From Catalinimonas niigatensis (GTDB lineage: Bacteria; Bacteroidota; Bacteroidia; Cytophagales; Cyclobacteriaceae), in assembly GCF_030506285.1 (NCBI RefSeq), contig NZ_CP119422.1, forward strand, positions 5,939,501 to 6,003,500: a DNA stretch of 64,000 nucleotides. The letters are read 5' to 3'. Below the pieces are notes generated by a model. It ran no database searches and was not told the DNA's origin. It worked only from the letters and a program-made list of their open reading frames with translations. The position numbers and the translations under genes are program-made. This document shows positions 24,582-33,156 of this stretch, piece by piece; position 1 is the stretch's first letter; each line of letters begins with the position of its first letter.

Positions 24582-27281
24582 ATGAGGTTGTTCCCTTTTA
24601 CATTTGTAAAAAAATCTAAGTTAAAGCAAATTGCTGAAGAATATGCCGCGCTTCAGTCACAGGTTACAGCTGCCGCTGATTTTATCAGTGAGATAGAAAA
24701 AGGTAATCTGGAGGCACAGTACGATGAAGAAGAGCATTTATCTGAGAAGGCTACCGATGATCAACTGAGCAATTCCTTAATCAGTCTCAGAAAGCAGATG
24801 GTCAAAGTATCTCTGGAAGAAAGGCAAAGAAACTGGGTTGCAGAAACCAGGTCAAAGTTTATAGATATCCTTCGGTCCAGTGACAATAACTTGAAAGAAC
24901 TGGCAGAAGGTATTATCTGTAATCTGGTAAAGTATCTTTCTGCCAATCAAGGAGGACTATACCTTGTCAACGATGATGATGCCAATGATGTATATGTTGA
25001 ACTCCTGGCCTGCTATGCTTATGAGCGCAAAAAATATATTTCGCAACGCATTGAAATCGGACACGGTTTGGTAGGGCAGATCATTCTGGAGAAAGAATCT
25101 ATGTACCTTACTGAGATTCCTGAAAACTATCTTAAGATCACGTCCGGACTCGGCCAATCCACTCCCCGCTATTTGCTTATCGTTCCCTTAAAACTGGAAG
25201 AGAAAGTATTTGGTGCCATAGAAATTGCTTCTTTTCATCCGATCAAAACCCATGAGATAGAATTTACCGAACAGCTGGGAGAAAGCATTGCTTCTACAAT
25301 TTCCAATGTAAAGAATAACTACCAGACCAGGAGGTTATTGGAAGAAACACAGCAGCAGGCAGAAGAAATGCGGGCGCAGGAAGAGGAAGTAAGACAGAAC
25401 ATGGAAGAGCTGTCGGCTACCCAGGAAGATATGCAGCGGATCATGAAGGAGGTGCAGGGCAATGAAGCTTTTATGAAAGGCCTGATTGACTCTACCAATG
25501 ATTCTATTATCACCATTGATAAAGACTATAAAATCATTACCTGTAACAAGTCAACAAGTGAGACCTATAAAACTTCCGGATTGGAGGTGGGTAAAGGGTT
25601 TGACATTTTTGAGCTCTTCCAGGATGAACAAAAAGCTAAATACAAAGCTTTTTATGACCGCGCCTTGAAAGGAGAGTTTTTTGAGGTAACGGAAAAGTAC
25701 CAATATGGCGACAGGATACAACATTTTACAGTAACCTACAGCCCTCTGAGAGATGAAAAAGGAGAAATTGTAGGTGCTGCCTGTTTTGGGAAAGATGTCA
25801 CTGAAATGATAATTGCCAAGGAAAAAACAGAAAAACTACTGGCAGAAAGTCAGCAGCAGGCGGAAGAGATGAAGGCACAGGAAGAAGAGCTGCTTCAGAA
25901 TATGGAAGAGCTCTCGGCCACGCAGGAGGAAATTGAACGAAAATCAAACGAGGTGGAAAGCCGAATAAAAGCCATTGATGAAAGTGGTTTTGCTTCTATT
26001 GAATTTGATTTAAACGGAAATATCATTATCGCGAATGCTAATTTCCTGAAACTGATGGACTACCAACTGGAAGACATCCAGGGAAAACATCATCGTATTT
26101 TCGTTACTGATGTTTATGCCGAGTCAGAAGAGTATAAGCAGTTTTGGGAGATGCTGAAGAATGGTAAGTCCCAAAACGGAGAATATGAGCGTTTAGGAAA
26201 TAATAATAAGCGAGTCTTTATTCAAGGTAGTTATTCTGTTATTCTTGATCATCAGGGCAGGCCAAAGAGTGTAATTAAATTGGCAGCCGATATTACCGCA
26301 GCCAAACAAACTCTAGAAGAAGTGGAGCAGCAGGCGGAAATTATGAAGGCTCAGGAAGAGGAAATGATGCGCATGTTGCAAGAAACTCAGGGACAGCAAA
26401 AGTTTACTACAGAACTGTTGAACGCTTCCAAGGAAAATATCTTCGTTATAGATAAGAACTATCAGTTTCTGGAATTTAATAAAACTTTTGAAGTAGCCTT
26501 ATCCCATACTGGCATACAGGCAGAGAAAGGGGGAGATGTTTTTCAGGTTTTTGCTGAGGAGGAAAAACTCAAACACAAGGAGTTATACGATCAGGTCTTC
26601 AAAGGAGAAGCTTTTGAGGTAAATGAGTATATTAAGGCTGCCGATGCTTACTTTGTGTCTTCCTACAATCCTCTGACCAATGCAGAGGGAGAAGTGTATG
26701 CTTGTGCTGTATTTGCGAAAGATATTACGGAATTAGTCAAATCCAAGAAGCAGGCAGAAGGCTTATTACACGAAAGCCAGCAGCAAGGCGAAGAACTCAA
26801 AGCACAGGAAGAAGAGCTACGTCAGAACATGGAAGAACTGTCGGCTACTCAGGAAGATATGCAGCGGATTATGACAGAAGTTCAGGCAAGTGAGCATTAT
26901 CTGAATGAGCTGCTGAATGTAACCAAGGATACCATTTATACCCTGAATAAAGAGGCTAAAATTATGACATTCAATACCTTTTTTGTGGAAAACATGAAGC
27001 AATATGGCTTCAAAGTAGAAAAGGGATTTGATTATCTGTCAATACTACCCAGTGAGGAAGAGAAAAAGAGCCAAAAGCAGATCATTGACAAAGTATTTGC
27101 CGGTGAGACGATACAGATACCGCTTACTTATGAAGTAGAAGGAGGGGAGATTCATCTTGTCAGTACTTATAGCCCTATAAAAAATGCTGAAGGGAAAATC
27201 ATAGCCACAGCAGTCTATTCCAAAGATGTGACCGAACTGGTATTAGCCAAAAAGCAGCAAGAGGGAAAAACCTGGAAATAG
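24582..27281 (+). CDS. GAF and multi-PAS signalling protein without output domain
   Basis: Soluble 899-residue sensor. About residues 80-250 form a GAF domain (GHGLVGQIILE, IVPLKLEEKVFGAIEIAS). Four PAS-type domains follow (about 295-410, 455-575, 605-715, 770-890), each separated by nearly identical Glu/Gln-rich coiled-coil linkers with the recurring pattern QQAEEMKAQEEEL, NMEELSATQE. The repeated TYSP, FGKDVTE and AKDITEL motifs close the PAS modules. No kinase, cyclase, GGDEF or methyl-accepting segment is seen, and the protein stops just after the last PAS. It may be a scaffold that signals through protein contacts. It is transcribed alone and ends in a terminator. Confidence 0.9.
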   Translation: MRLFPFTFVKKSKLKQIAEEYAALQSQVTAAADFISEIEKGNLEAQYDEEEHLSEKATDDQLSNSLISLRKQMVKVSLEERQRNWVAETRSKFIDILRSSDNNLKELAEGIICNLVKYLSANQGGLYLVNDDDANDVYVELLACYAYERKKYISQRIEIGHGLVGQIILEKESMYLTEIPENYLKITSGLGQSTPRYLLIVPLKLEEKVFGAIEIASFHPIKTHEIEFTEQLGESIASTISNVKNNYQTRRLLEETQQQAEEMRAQEEEVRQNMEELSATQEDMQRIMKEVQGNEAFMKGLIDSTNDSIITIDKDYKIITCNKSTSETYKTSGLEVGKGFDIFELFQDEQKAKYKAFYDRALKGEFFEVTEKYQYGDRIQHFTVTYSPLRDEKGEIVGAACFGKDVTEMIIAKEKTEKLLAESQQQAEEMKAQEEELLQNMEELSATQEEIERKSNEVESRIKAIDESGFASIEFDLNGNIIIANANFLKLMDYQLEDIQGKHHRIFVTDVYAESEEYKQFWEMLKNGKSQNGEYERLGNNNKRVFIQGSYSVILDHQGRPKSVIKLAADITAAKQTLEEVEQQAEIMKAQEEEMMRMLQETQGQQKFTTELLNASKENIFVIDKNYQFLEFNKTFEVALSHTGIQAEKGGDVFQVFAEEEKLKHKELYDQVFKGEAFEVNEYIKAADAYFVSSYNPLTNAEGEVYACAVFAKDITELVKSKKQAEGLLHESQQQGEELKAQEEELRQNMEELSATQEDMQRIMTEVQASEHYLNELLNVTKDTIYTLNKEAKIMTFNTFFVENMKQYGFKVEKGFDYLSILPSEEEKKSQKQIIDKVFAGETIQIPLTYEVEGGEIHLVSTYSPIKNAEGKIIATAVYSKDVTELVLAKKQQEGKTWK

Positions 27282-27305
27282 TTTTAGAATATCAGCAATT
27301 ACAGA

Positions 27306-27338
27306 AAGCCCTGGGATAATACTCAGGGCTTTTCTTTT
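27306..27338 (+). terminator. Intrinsic terminator after the GAF/PAS gene
   Basis: AAGCCCTG (27306-27313) pairs with CAGGGCTT (27324-27331), followed by a T-rich tail, 25 bases past the stop. Confidence 0.85.
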
Positions 27339-27538
27339 AAGTACTTCACAGTAATTCTTCTTGATGATAAGCACCAGTGCTTTTTTACTCCAAACCTAAA
27401 TATTATATATCAGCCTTTTACAGCAAAGAAACACCTTATTATTTATGCTCAACTACTTATTCTCATAATATCAAATTGCTTCCATACAATATGGAGAAGG
27501 TTTATCCCGACATTCAATAGTAATCTTTACAAAAGTGA

Positions 27539-28702
27539 ATGATCACAATAGGTATGGGCCTTTTATATAAAATTTTCAAAATGATTGTTTGGAGTATCCT
27601 GGGGCTATTTGCTCTTATATTAGTGACAGGCTTCTTTTTTCTTCGCTTAAGCCCGGTCTTCGGTGGTGCTCCCTCCGAACTGCAAAAAGAGAGATATACA
27701 CAGTCAGGGCATTTCCAAGACGGTAAGTTTATCAATCAGATCACAACAACGATGGATATGAGTGTACGTGATTATGTAGGGCTTACGATGGAATACCTGA
27801 GAGGCACGCCTAATAGCAAACCGGCTGTACCTTTACCTGTATTGCCCCTGGATTCTACGGGGATTATAAATAAGCCTGATGAAAGCACACGCCTGACCTG
27901 GTTTGGCCACTCAGCGATATTGCTGGAACTGGAGGGAAAAAATATTTTGATTGACCCCATGCTGGGTGAATCACCTTCTCCACACCCCTGGTTGGGTAGC
28001 AAGCGCTATGGCGAACTTCCAATAGAAGTGGAGCAATTACCTCACCTGGATGCTGTCATTATCTCACATGATCATTATGATCACCTTGATTATGGTTCTA
28101 TCCAAAAATTAAAAGATAAGGTGGATAAATTCTATACGCCTTTGGGTGTAGGAACCCATCTGGAAGCCTGGGGGGTAGAAAAAAGTAAAATCCATGAACT
28201 CAACTGGTGGGAAGAAATTTTACATGGACAAATCACTTTTGTTTGTACACCTGCCCGTCATTTCTCGGGAAGAGGATTACAGGATCGTAACAAAACTTTG
28301 TGGGCTTCCTGGGTAATCATTTCGGCTAAGGATACAATTTATTTTAGCGGAGATAGCGGTTATGGTCCTCATTTTAAAGAAATAGGCGAACGATACGGTC
28401 CCTTTGCCTTTGCGATGATGGAGTGTGGTCAGTATGATACCCGTTGGGAAGCCATTCATATGCTGCCGGAACAGACTGTACAAGCGGCGCTGGATGTCAG
28501 GGCTGATCTGATCATGCCGATCCACTGGGGAGCTTTTACGCTGGCTATGCATAGCTGGACAGATCCCATTGAAAGGGTCACGAAGCAGGCTCAGGCTATG
28601 AGTGTAAATATTGCGACCCCTAAAATTGGTGAGCCTATAATTTTAAATCAGACTAATTTTCCAAACAGCAGCTGGTGGGAAAGTACTAGAAGTAATGAAT
28701 GA
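27539..28702 (+). CDS. Membrane-anchored metallo-beta-lactamase-fold hydrolase (NAPE-PLD-like)
   Basis: An MBL-fold metallohydrolase with an N-terminal membrane segment (KMIVWSILGLFALILV). The metal motif is SHDHYDHLDY, with later ligands in TPARHFSGRGL, SGDSGYGP and MPIHWGAFTLAMHSW. The motif order and flanking sequence resemble the N-acyl-phosphatidylethanolamine phospholipase D/UlaG-like branch. It could act on lipid-derived phosphodiesters, but the substrate is not proven by sequence. The gene next to it (SnoaL-like) starts within tens of bases and is on the same strand. ATG at 27539; 387 residues. Confidence 0.88.
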   Translation: MITIGMGLLYKIFKMIVWSILGLFALILVTGFFFLRLSPVFGGAPSELQKERYTQSGHFQDGKFINQITTTMDMSVRDYVGLTMEYLRGTPNSKPAVPLPVLPLDSTGIINKPDESTRLTWFGHSAILLELEGKNILIDPMLGESPSPHPWLGSKRYGELPIEVEQLPHLDAVIISHDHYDHLDYGSIQKLKDKVDKFYTPLGVGTHLEAWGVEKSKIHELNWWEEILHGQITFVCTPARHFSGRGLQDRNKTLWASWVIISAKDTIYFSGDSGYGPHFKEIGERYGPFAFAMMECGQYDTRWEAIHMLPEQTVQAALDVRADLIMPIHWGAFTLAMHSWTDPIERVTKQAQAMSVNIATPKIGEPIILNQTNFPNSSWWESTRSNE

Positions 28703-28744
28703 AGTGTTGATTTGGGTTTTACTTATAAACCTTACCTGGATGAA

Positions 28745-29221
28745 ATGAAGTATAGCGAAGCGGATAGTCCGGAAAGAATTCCAAAGATTTTTGTAGAAGC
28801 CTGGAATCAGCGAGATGCTGCAAAGCTGGCTTCTCTCTTTGATGAAGATGCGGAATTTATCAATGTCACCGGACTATGGTGGCATAATCGTGCTGCTATA
28901 GAGAAAGCCCACGACTATGGGTTACGCGCCATTTTTAAGCAATCTAGGCTGAAACTTGTACAAACAAAAGTGAAATTTCTTTCAGAAAAAATTGCGGTGG
29001 TACAGGCTAAAATGAAGTTAAGTGGACAAACGCCTACTGATGAGGTAAAGAACCCGGGTACACGCCGGAATATATTCACCTTTATAGTTCATCAATCAGG
29101 GGGAAAATGGACTTGTGCTTCAGCACAGAACACTGATATCGTGCCCAACATGGAAACACATGTGCGGGATGAAAAAGGGCAGCTTAAGGCAGTTGATTAC
29201 CGAAAGTCAAACGATAGTTAA
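28745..29221 (+). CDS. SnoaL-like / DUF4440-type protein
   Basis: Small NTF2-like fold protein resembling the SgcJ/EcaC and DUF4440 families: PKIFVEAWNQRDAAKLASLF, EDAEFINVTGLWW and ENTDIVPN-type ending (QNTDIVP). Such proteins are usually accessory or of unknown enzymology. The frame opens at TTG 28712, but ATG 28745 (MKYSEADS) is the more credible start. It immediately follows the MBL hydrolase (stop 28702) and is convergent with the small Lys-rich gene that ends at 29236, 14 bases away, without a visible terminator. 158 residues with this start. Confidence 0.75.
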   Translation: MKYSEADSPERIPKIFVEAWNQRDAAKLASLFDEDAEFINVTGLWWHNRAAIEKAHDYGLRAIFKQSRLKLVQTKVKFLSEKIAVVQAKMKLSGQTPTDEVKNPGTRRNIFTFIVHQSGGKWTCASAQNTDIVPNMETHVRDEKGQLKAVDYRKSNDS

Positions 29222-29235
29222 GATAACAAACTAAT

Positions 29236-29469
29236 TTAAGCTTTTTTATCTTCTGTTTTTTTTTCCTTCTGTTCAGAGGATATCTCTTCCTCTTCGGGTG
29301 GGGTTGTGGTTATATTTCCAAAGTCATCAACATAAGCAATCATCTCATCTAAGCTTCCTCCGGAAGAATTCTCTTGCCGTTCTTGTTTCCGCTGTAATTT
29401 TTCCTCCTTCTTCTTTTGCTTTTTCTTTTCGCGTTGTTTCTTCATGAAGCTGTTCTGAGATCTACCCAT
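29236..29469 (-). CDS. Small Lys/Glu-rich conserved protein
   Basis: A 77-residue, highly charged protein: basic N-terminal half (KKQREKKKQKKKEEKLQRKQ), then the segment GGSLDEMIAYVDDFGNI and an acidic tail. From memory, small proteins of this pattern (MGRSQ.. with DEMIAYVDE.G) are common in Bacteroidota and often sit next to a cold-shock protein gene; no such gene is present here, perhaps because of the IS element that starts just upstream of it. Function unknown; nucleic-acid binding is a guess. Confidence 0.72.
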   Translation of the reverse strand: MGRSQNSFMKKQREKKKQKKKEEKLQRKQERQENSSGGSLDEMIAYVDDFGNITTTPPEEEEISSEQKEKKTEDKKA

Positions 29470-29682
29470 AAATTGACAGTTTAGATGTAAAAAAATAAAC
29501 CCGACGTTCCGAGCCTACTAAACTAACCCATTCTATAACGGTATCGTTCACTGCTATAAGTACCATGCTTCTTAATCATGATAAAGTGATTTACGAGTTT
29601 GAAGAAGAACAAGCTTTCTCAATAAATTGATAAACGTAACATTGACAATGTGTTTTTCAAAGTCTAATAAATCAAAAAGAGC

Positions 29683-30819
29683 TAAGTACTGCGACGAAAT
29701 TATTTGGTCAATAGTTTTGTCGACTAAGTATGAGTAGGAAGAAGAGATTTGTAGAGGCATTAACAGATATGGAGCAGTACACACTGGAACAAGGCTTTAA
29801 GTACGGTCCTGCACCCGATTTTCGTCAGCGTTGTCAAATTTTGCTGTTGAGTTACAAAGGATATGAGGTTAAGCAAATCATAAACATGCTGGATGTATCT
29901 CCGCACACTGTGTATAGTGCGATGAAATCCTGGCGAGAAGAAGGCCTTGGTGGCCTGATCAGGAAAAAGGGGCAGGGCAGAAAAGCCACTTTACAGGCAA
30001 ATAATGCTCAGCATGTGGAAGTTACGCATAAAGCAGTGGAGAAACATGCTCAGAACAGTAGGCAAATTTTAGAGGAGCTATATTCAGAGTTGGATATAGC
30101 ACCCATGAGCAAGAGGAGCCTTCAGAGGTTTTTAAAAAAATTGGCTACCGCTGGAAGAGATTCAGAAGATGGATAAAGAAGAAGCCGTCAGAGGCTGAAA
30201 AGAAGCGCAAAACAGCAGAAATAAAGGCATTGCTTGTGCTAGCGGGAAAGGAGTTGGTAGATGTGTATTTTGTAGACGAAGCAGGTTTTAGTCTTACCCC
30301 ATATGTTCCTTATGGGTGGCAGAAGATAGGTGATCAGGTGGGTATCCCTACTAAAAAGAAGCAGGTAGCTAATGTACTGGGCTTGCTTAACCCGCTCAAC
30401 AAACACCTAATAACCTATACTGCCAAAGATAAAGAGATGATCAATACTGAATTTATGATTACAAGACTTGATGATCTTGCAGAGAAAATAGACAAAGAAA
30501 CAATGATTGTGCTTGATAATGCCCCCTGGCATAGGAGCAAAAATTTCTTTGGAAAGTTGCACCAATGGCAGCAGCAGGGCTTGTATGTTTTTCATTTGCC
30601 TGCTTACAGTCCTCATATGAACCTCATTGAAACACTATGGAGAAAAATTAAGTACGAATGGCTCAGACCTAAAGATTACAATTCAAAAACAGCACTGAAA
30701 AGAAGGCTCAAGGAAATATTCACCAGCTTTGCCAATCAGTCAGGAAAAGAAATATTTGATGTCAACTTCTCTTTTAATCAATTTGATTTATACACTAATT
30801 AAATCTGTCGCAGTACTTA
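29683..30819 (+). mobile_element. IS630-family insertion sequence, complete
   Basis: Imperfect terminal inverted repeats begin TAAGTACTGCGAC at the left (29683-29695) and end GTCGCAGTACTTA at the right (30807-30819), identical for 13 bases and similar for about 26. The outermost TA pairs (29683-29684, 30818-30819) fit the TA target duplication typical of the IS630/Tc1 group, leaving a 1133-bp element. It carries one frameshifted transposase and lies 1 base upstream of the GNAT ATG. All parts look intact, so the copy may be recent. Confidence 0.92.
29730..30802 (+). CDS. IS630-family transposase, joined by -1 frameshift
   Basis: Two frames form one DDE transposase. The first (29730-30176) has the N-terminal helix-turn-helix DNA-binding part (LLLSYKGYEVKQIINMLDVS). 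The second (effective from about 30140 to 30802) carries the catalytic core: FVDEAGFSL, LDNAPWHRS and LPAYSPHMNLIETLWRKIKY, with the three acidic residues. The join is the slippery heptamer A-AAA-AAA at 30134-30140; a -1 slip there turns the stop-bound frame into IGYRWKRFRRWIKKK, continuous with the core. The fused product would be about 357 residues, the normal size for this family. The frame layout makes programmed frameshifting likely, rather than a mutation. Confidence 0.9.
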
Positions 30820-30820
30820 A

Positions 30821-31240
30821 ATGACGAATAAAGCATTAATCCATGTAAGCACAGATGCAGACAAGCTAGATGTTGAATTTATACATCATAACCTGAATCA
30901 AACCCGCTGGGCAAAAGAACGAACTTTAGAAGAAGTGAATACTGCCATTGAAAACTCACTTAATTTTGGTATCTATTATCAGGGCCAGCAGGTAGGTTAT
31001 GCCCGTTTGCTCACCGATTATATGTTTATGGCTTATCTGCTGGATGTATTTGTCGCTGAAGAATATAGAGGTAAAGGTTTTGCACTTCATTTAATGCAAA
31101 GTATCCTGAAGGATGAAAGGCTCAGAAATATCAAAATATGGCGCCTGGGTACAGATGATGCCCACGGTTTGTACGAAAGAGTAGGTTTTAAAGCAATAGA
31201 ACAGCCGGAAAAATTGATGGAAATTAAAGTGAAAAAATGA
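30821..31240 (+). CDS. GNAT-family N-acetyltransferase
   Basis: Small acetyltransferase, 139 residues, with the acetyl-CoA binding motif A as VAEEYRGKGFALHLMQSIL and the late segment LGTDDAHGLYERVGF typical of the fold. It probably acetylates a small molecule or protein amine; the substrate is not predictable. The ATG starts 1 base behind the IS630 copy, so its native promoter was separated from it by the insertion; transcription, if any, would have to start inside the element. It is terminated by a strong hairpin at 31240. Confidence 0.85.
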   Translation: MTNKALIHVSTDADKLDVEFIHHNLNQTRWAKERTLEEVNTAIENSLNFGIYYQGQQVGYARLLTDYMFMAYLLDVFVAEEYRGKGFALHLMQSILKDERLRNIKIWRLGTDDAHGLYERVGFKAIEQPEKLMEIKVKK

Positions 31241-31268
31241 AGCCTTGCTGAGGATCTCAGCAAGGCTT
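31240..31268. terminator. Bidirectional terminator between convergent genes
   Basis: AAGCCTTGCTGA-GGATC-TCAGCAAGGCTT, a perfect 12-bp stem just between the GNAT stop and the esterase stop; A/T-rich tails exist on both sides. Confidence 0.85.
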
Positions 31269-31279
31269 CAGAAAAACAA

Positions 31280-32143
31280 TCAGTATTGATGAAAGGCATC
31301 TGATACAAAGGAGAGTACTATAGGCAAAGCTTCTCTCCAGTAGGTCCAGGTATGACCACCATCCCGGATACGGAACTCATGCGGGATTTCTTTTTTGCGC
31401 ATGGCAATGTGTACCAATGAATTGCCTTCAAACAGAAAGTCATCATCACCACAATCAATATACCAGCGTACTTGTTTGATACTGTCTGCCGGCATGCTTT
31501 CTACCAAAGCCAGGGCACTATGTTTTTCGTAGTAAGCTTTCTTCTGGGCAGCAGTAACATTTTTAGCTCCAGACCTTTCCACATATCTATCCACATCTTC
31601 CAGCGTTAGCGGACCTGTGCTGGCACTGAGCGGACAGCCAGACGAAAAGAGCTCAGGATGATGCAGAGCATACATAAAAGAGCCGCCCCCACCCATAGAA
31701 AGACCAGCTATCGCGCGGAATCTTTTTTCATTTTTGGTACGATACGTCTTTTCTACATAAGGCATAAATTCTTCAAAGAAAAAATCTTCATAGCGCCATT
31801 CTCCTTTAAAATCATTAAAATAACCTCTTTGTCCGGTATTGGCATCCGGCATGACAATGATCATCGGAGTGGCGTTTCCTTCCTGTATGGCTTTGTCGGT
31901 GATATGGAGTACTTCGCCAAATTGTACCCAGCCAGTCTGGTCGTCACCCCCTCCATGTAAAAGATAGAGTACTGGATAAGAGCGTTCAGAACTTTCATAA
32001 CCTGGTGGTAAATAAACGGCATATTTACGCTCTCCTCCCAAAATGGTACTGGGTAGGGTGAGGTTATCAAATACTTTTCCACTTTGGGCCAGGAGTAGAG
32101 AAGGGAGGAAAAAAAGGACAGCAATAAGCAGTTGTTTTAGCAT
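31280..32143 (-). CDS. Exported esterase, esterase D/feruloyl-esterase type
   Basis: Paralogue of the esterase at 4985-5860 in the PF00756 family. A signal peptide (to about residue 20, SLLLAQ) precedes PPGYESSERSYPVLYLLHGG, the nucleophile elbow GLSMGGGGS, the acid in DCGDDDFLF and the catalytic His in DGGHTWTYW. 287 residues, normal. It is transcribed alone, converging on the GNAT gene across the terminator at 31240-31268. Likely periplasmic or extracellular; substrate unknown. Confidence 0.9.
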   Translation of the reverse strand: MLKQLLIAVLFFLPSLLLAQSGKVFDNLTLPSTILGGERKYAVYLPPGYESSERSYPVLYLLHGGGDDQTGWVQFGEVLHITDKAIQEGNATPMIIVMPDANTGQRGYFNDFKGEWRYEDFFFEEFMPYVEKTYRTKNEKRFRAIAGLSMGGGGSFMYALHHPELFSSGCPLSASTGPLTLEDVDRYVERSGAKNVTAAQKKAYYEKHSALALVESMPADSIKQVRWYIDCGDDDFLFEGNSLVHIAMRKKEIPHEFRIRDGGHTWTYWREALPIVLSFVSDAFHQY

Positions 32144-32291
32144 AAGTAAATAGAATTAGGTTGTGATTGAAAACTGTTTGTACTTAATCTTAATGATACA
32201 TATTTTTTAGTAATTTTTTTTCTTTCACTTAGCATCATATCTCTAAAACTGCTATCTATCAGTTGGATGTATTCAATTGATTAAAAAAAGA

Positions 32292-32325
32292 AAACCCGAA
32301 CTAATAGTCCGGGTTTATTCTTTTC
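32292..32325 (-). terminator. Terminator of the PfpI-like gene
   Basis: AAACCCG and CGGGTTT (32292-32316) form a hairpin around ACTAATAGT-type loop; read on the minus strand it runs into a T-rich tail. Located 13-46 bases past the PfpI-like stop. Confidence 0.75.
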
Positions 32326-32337
32326 TGCAAATTTAGT

Positions 32338-32883
32338 TTATGCAGTCACATGTTCAAAAGCTTCTATAATAGCTTTGTTAAAAGCTGGAATATCATCAGG
32401 TTTTCTACTGGTGATAATTCCCTGATCTTCTACTACCTCTTTATCTATCCATTCTGCACCTGCGTTTTTTAAGTCAGTCTTGATAGAAGGATAAGAAGTC
32501 ATGCGTTTGCCTTTAACAAGATCAGCCTCAATCAAAGTCCAGGGACCATGACAAATAGCAGCAATCAGCTTGTTTTGCTGAGCAAAATCTTTCACAAAAT
32601 TTACAGCTTTCTGATTGACCCTTAGAAAATCAGGGTTTAGTTGCCCTCCCGGTAATACCAGGGCGTCAAAGTCATTGGCCTTAGCATTGTTAATATGAAG
32701 ATCCACCGGATAGTCTTTGCCCCAATCGGTTTTGTCCCAAGCCTTAACTTTATCTTTCTCTATGGAAACAATCTTGGTGATTGCACCGGCTTGTTCCAGT
32801 GTTTTTTTGGGTTCGCTAAGTTCTACTTCTTCAAATCCGTTAGCTACTAAAATGGCTATTCTTTTATTTTTAATATTATCCAT
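32338..32883 (-). CDS. PfpI/DJ-1 family protein
   Basis: Type 1 glutamine amidotransferase-like fold of the PfpI subfamily (general stress protein 18/YhbO-like). Characteristic parts are RIAILVANGFEEVEL, the region LVLPGGQLNPDFLRV and the nucleophile elbow AAICHGPW with the reactive Cys and its neighbouring His. The ATG at 32883 (MDNIKNKRIAI) gives 181 residues and is preferred over an upstream ATG that lies in an AT-rich leader. Family members act as proteases or deglycases in stress responses; which applies here is unknown. Confidence 0.9.
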   Translation of the reverse strand: MDNIKNKRIAILVANGFEEVELSEPKKTLEQAGAITKIVSIEKDKVKAWDKTDWGKDYPVDLHINNAKANDFDALVLPGGQLNPDFLRVNQKAVNFVKDFAQQNKLIAAICHGPWTLIEADLVKGKRMTSYPSIKTDLKNAGAEWIDKEVVEDQGIITSRKPDDIPAFNKAIIEAFEHVTA

Positions 32884-33094
32884 CTTAAAAAATAATTTAA
32901 TGTTCAAAAAATGTATTCTACTAAATAAACAGTGAGATAATAATTATGTTTTTGGTAGTGAATATTAATGAGATAAAAAAAGCTGTTTCTATCAGAATTG
33001 CAAATTTTATATTTACTTGTATAAAAGTATATTCAGGTATCATTTTTTAAGGGGTATCATTGAAATATATTAAATTTTTTTAGGCTTCATTCAA

Positions 33095-33114
33095 CGACTT
33101 TTGATGAAAAGTCG
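33095..33114. promoter_or_regulatory. Inverted repeat upstream of the MFS gene
   Basis: CGACTTTT-GATG-AAAAGTCG, perfect 8-bp arms, about 43 bases before the transporter ATG at 33157 and within a 273-base divergent gap. It could be an operator or a hairpin in the leader; no regulator gene is adjacent. Confidence 0.4.
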
Positions 33115-33156
33115 TAAACTAGTATTTATACCTCTAGCCATTGTCAAAGAAAGTAA

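Noticed and set aside
30134-30176. Transposase read as two separate genes or a pseudogene because of the frame change.
   Set aside because: The slippery A-AAA-AAA at the exact junction and an intact DDE core fit programmed -1 frameshifting better than inactivation.
33095-33114. The perfect inverted repeat near the MFS start as a riboswitch.
   Set aside because: It is only 20 bases with no conserved riboswitch core; kept only as a possible operator.
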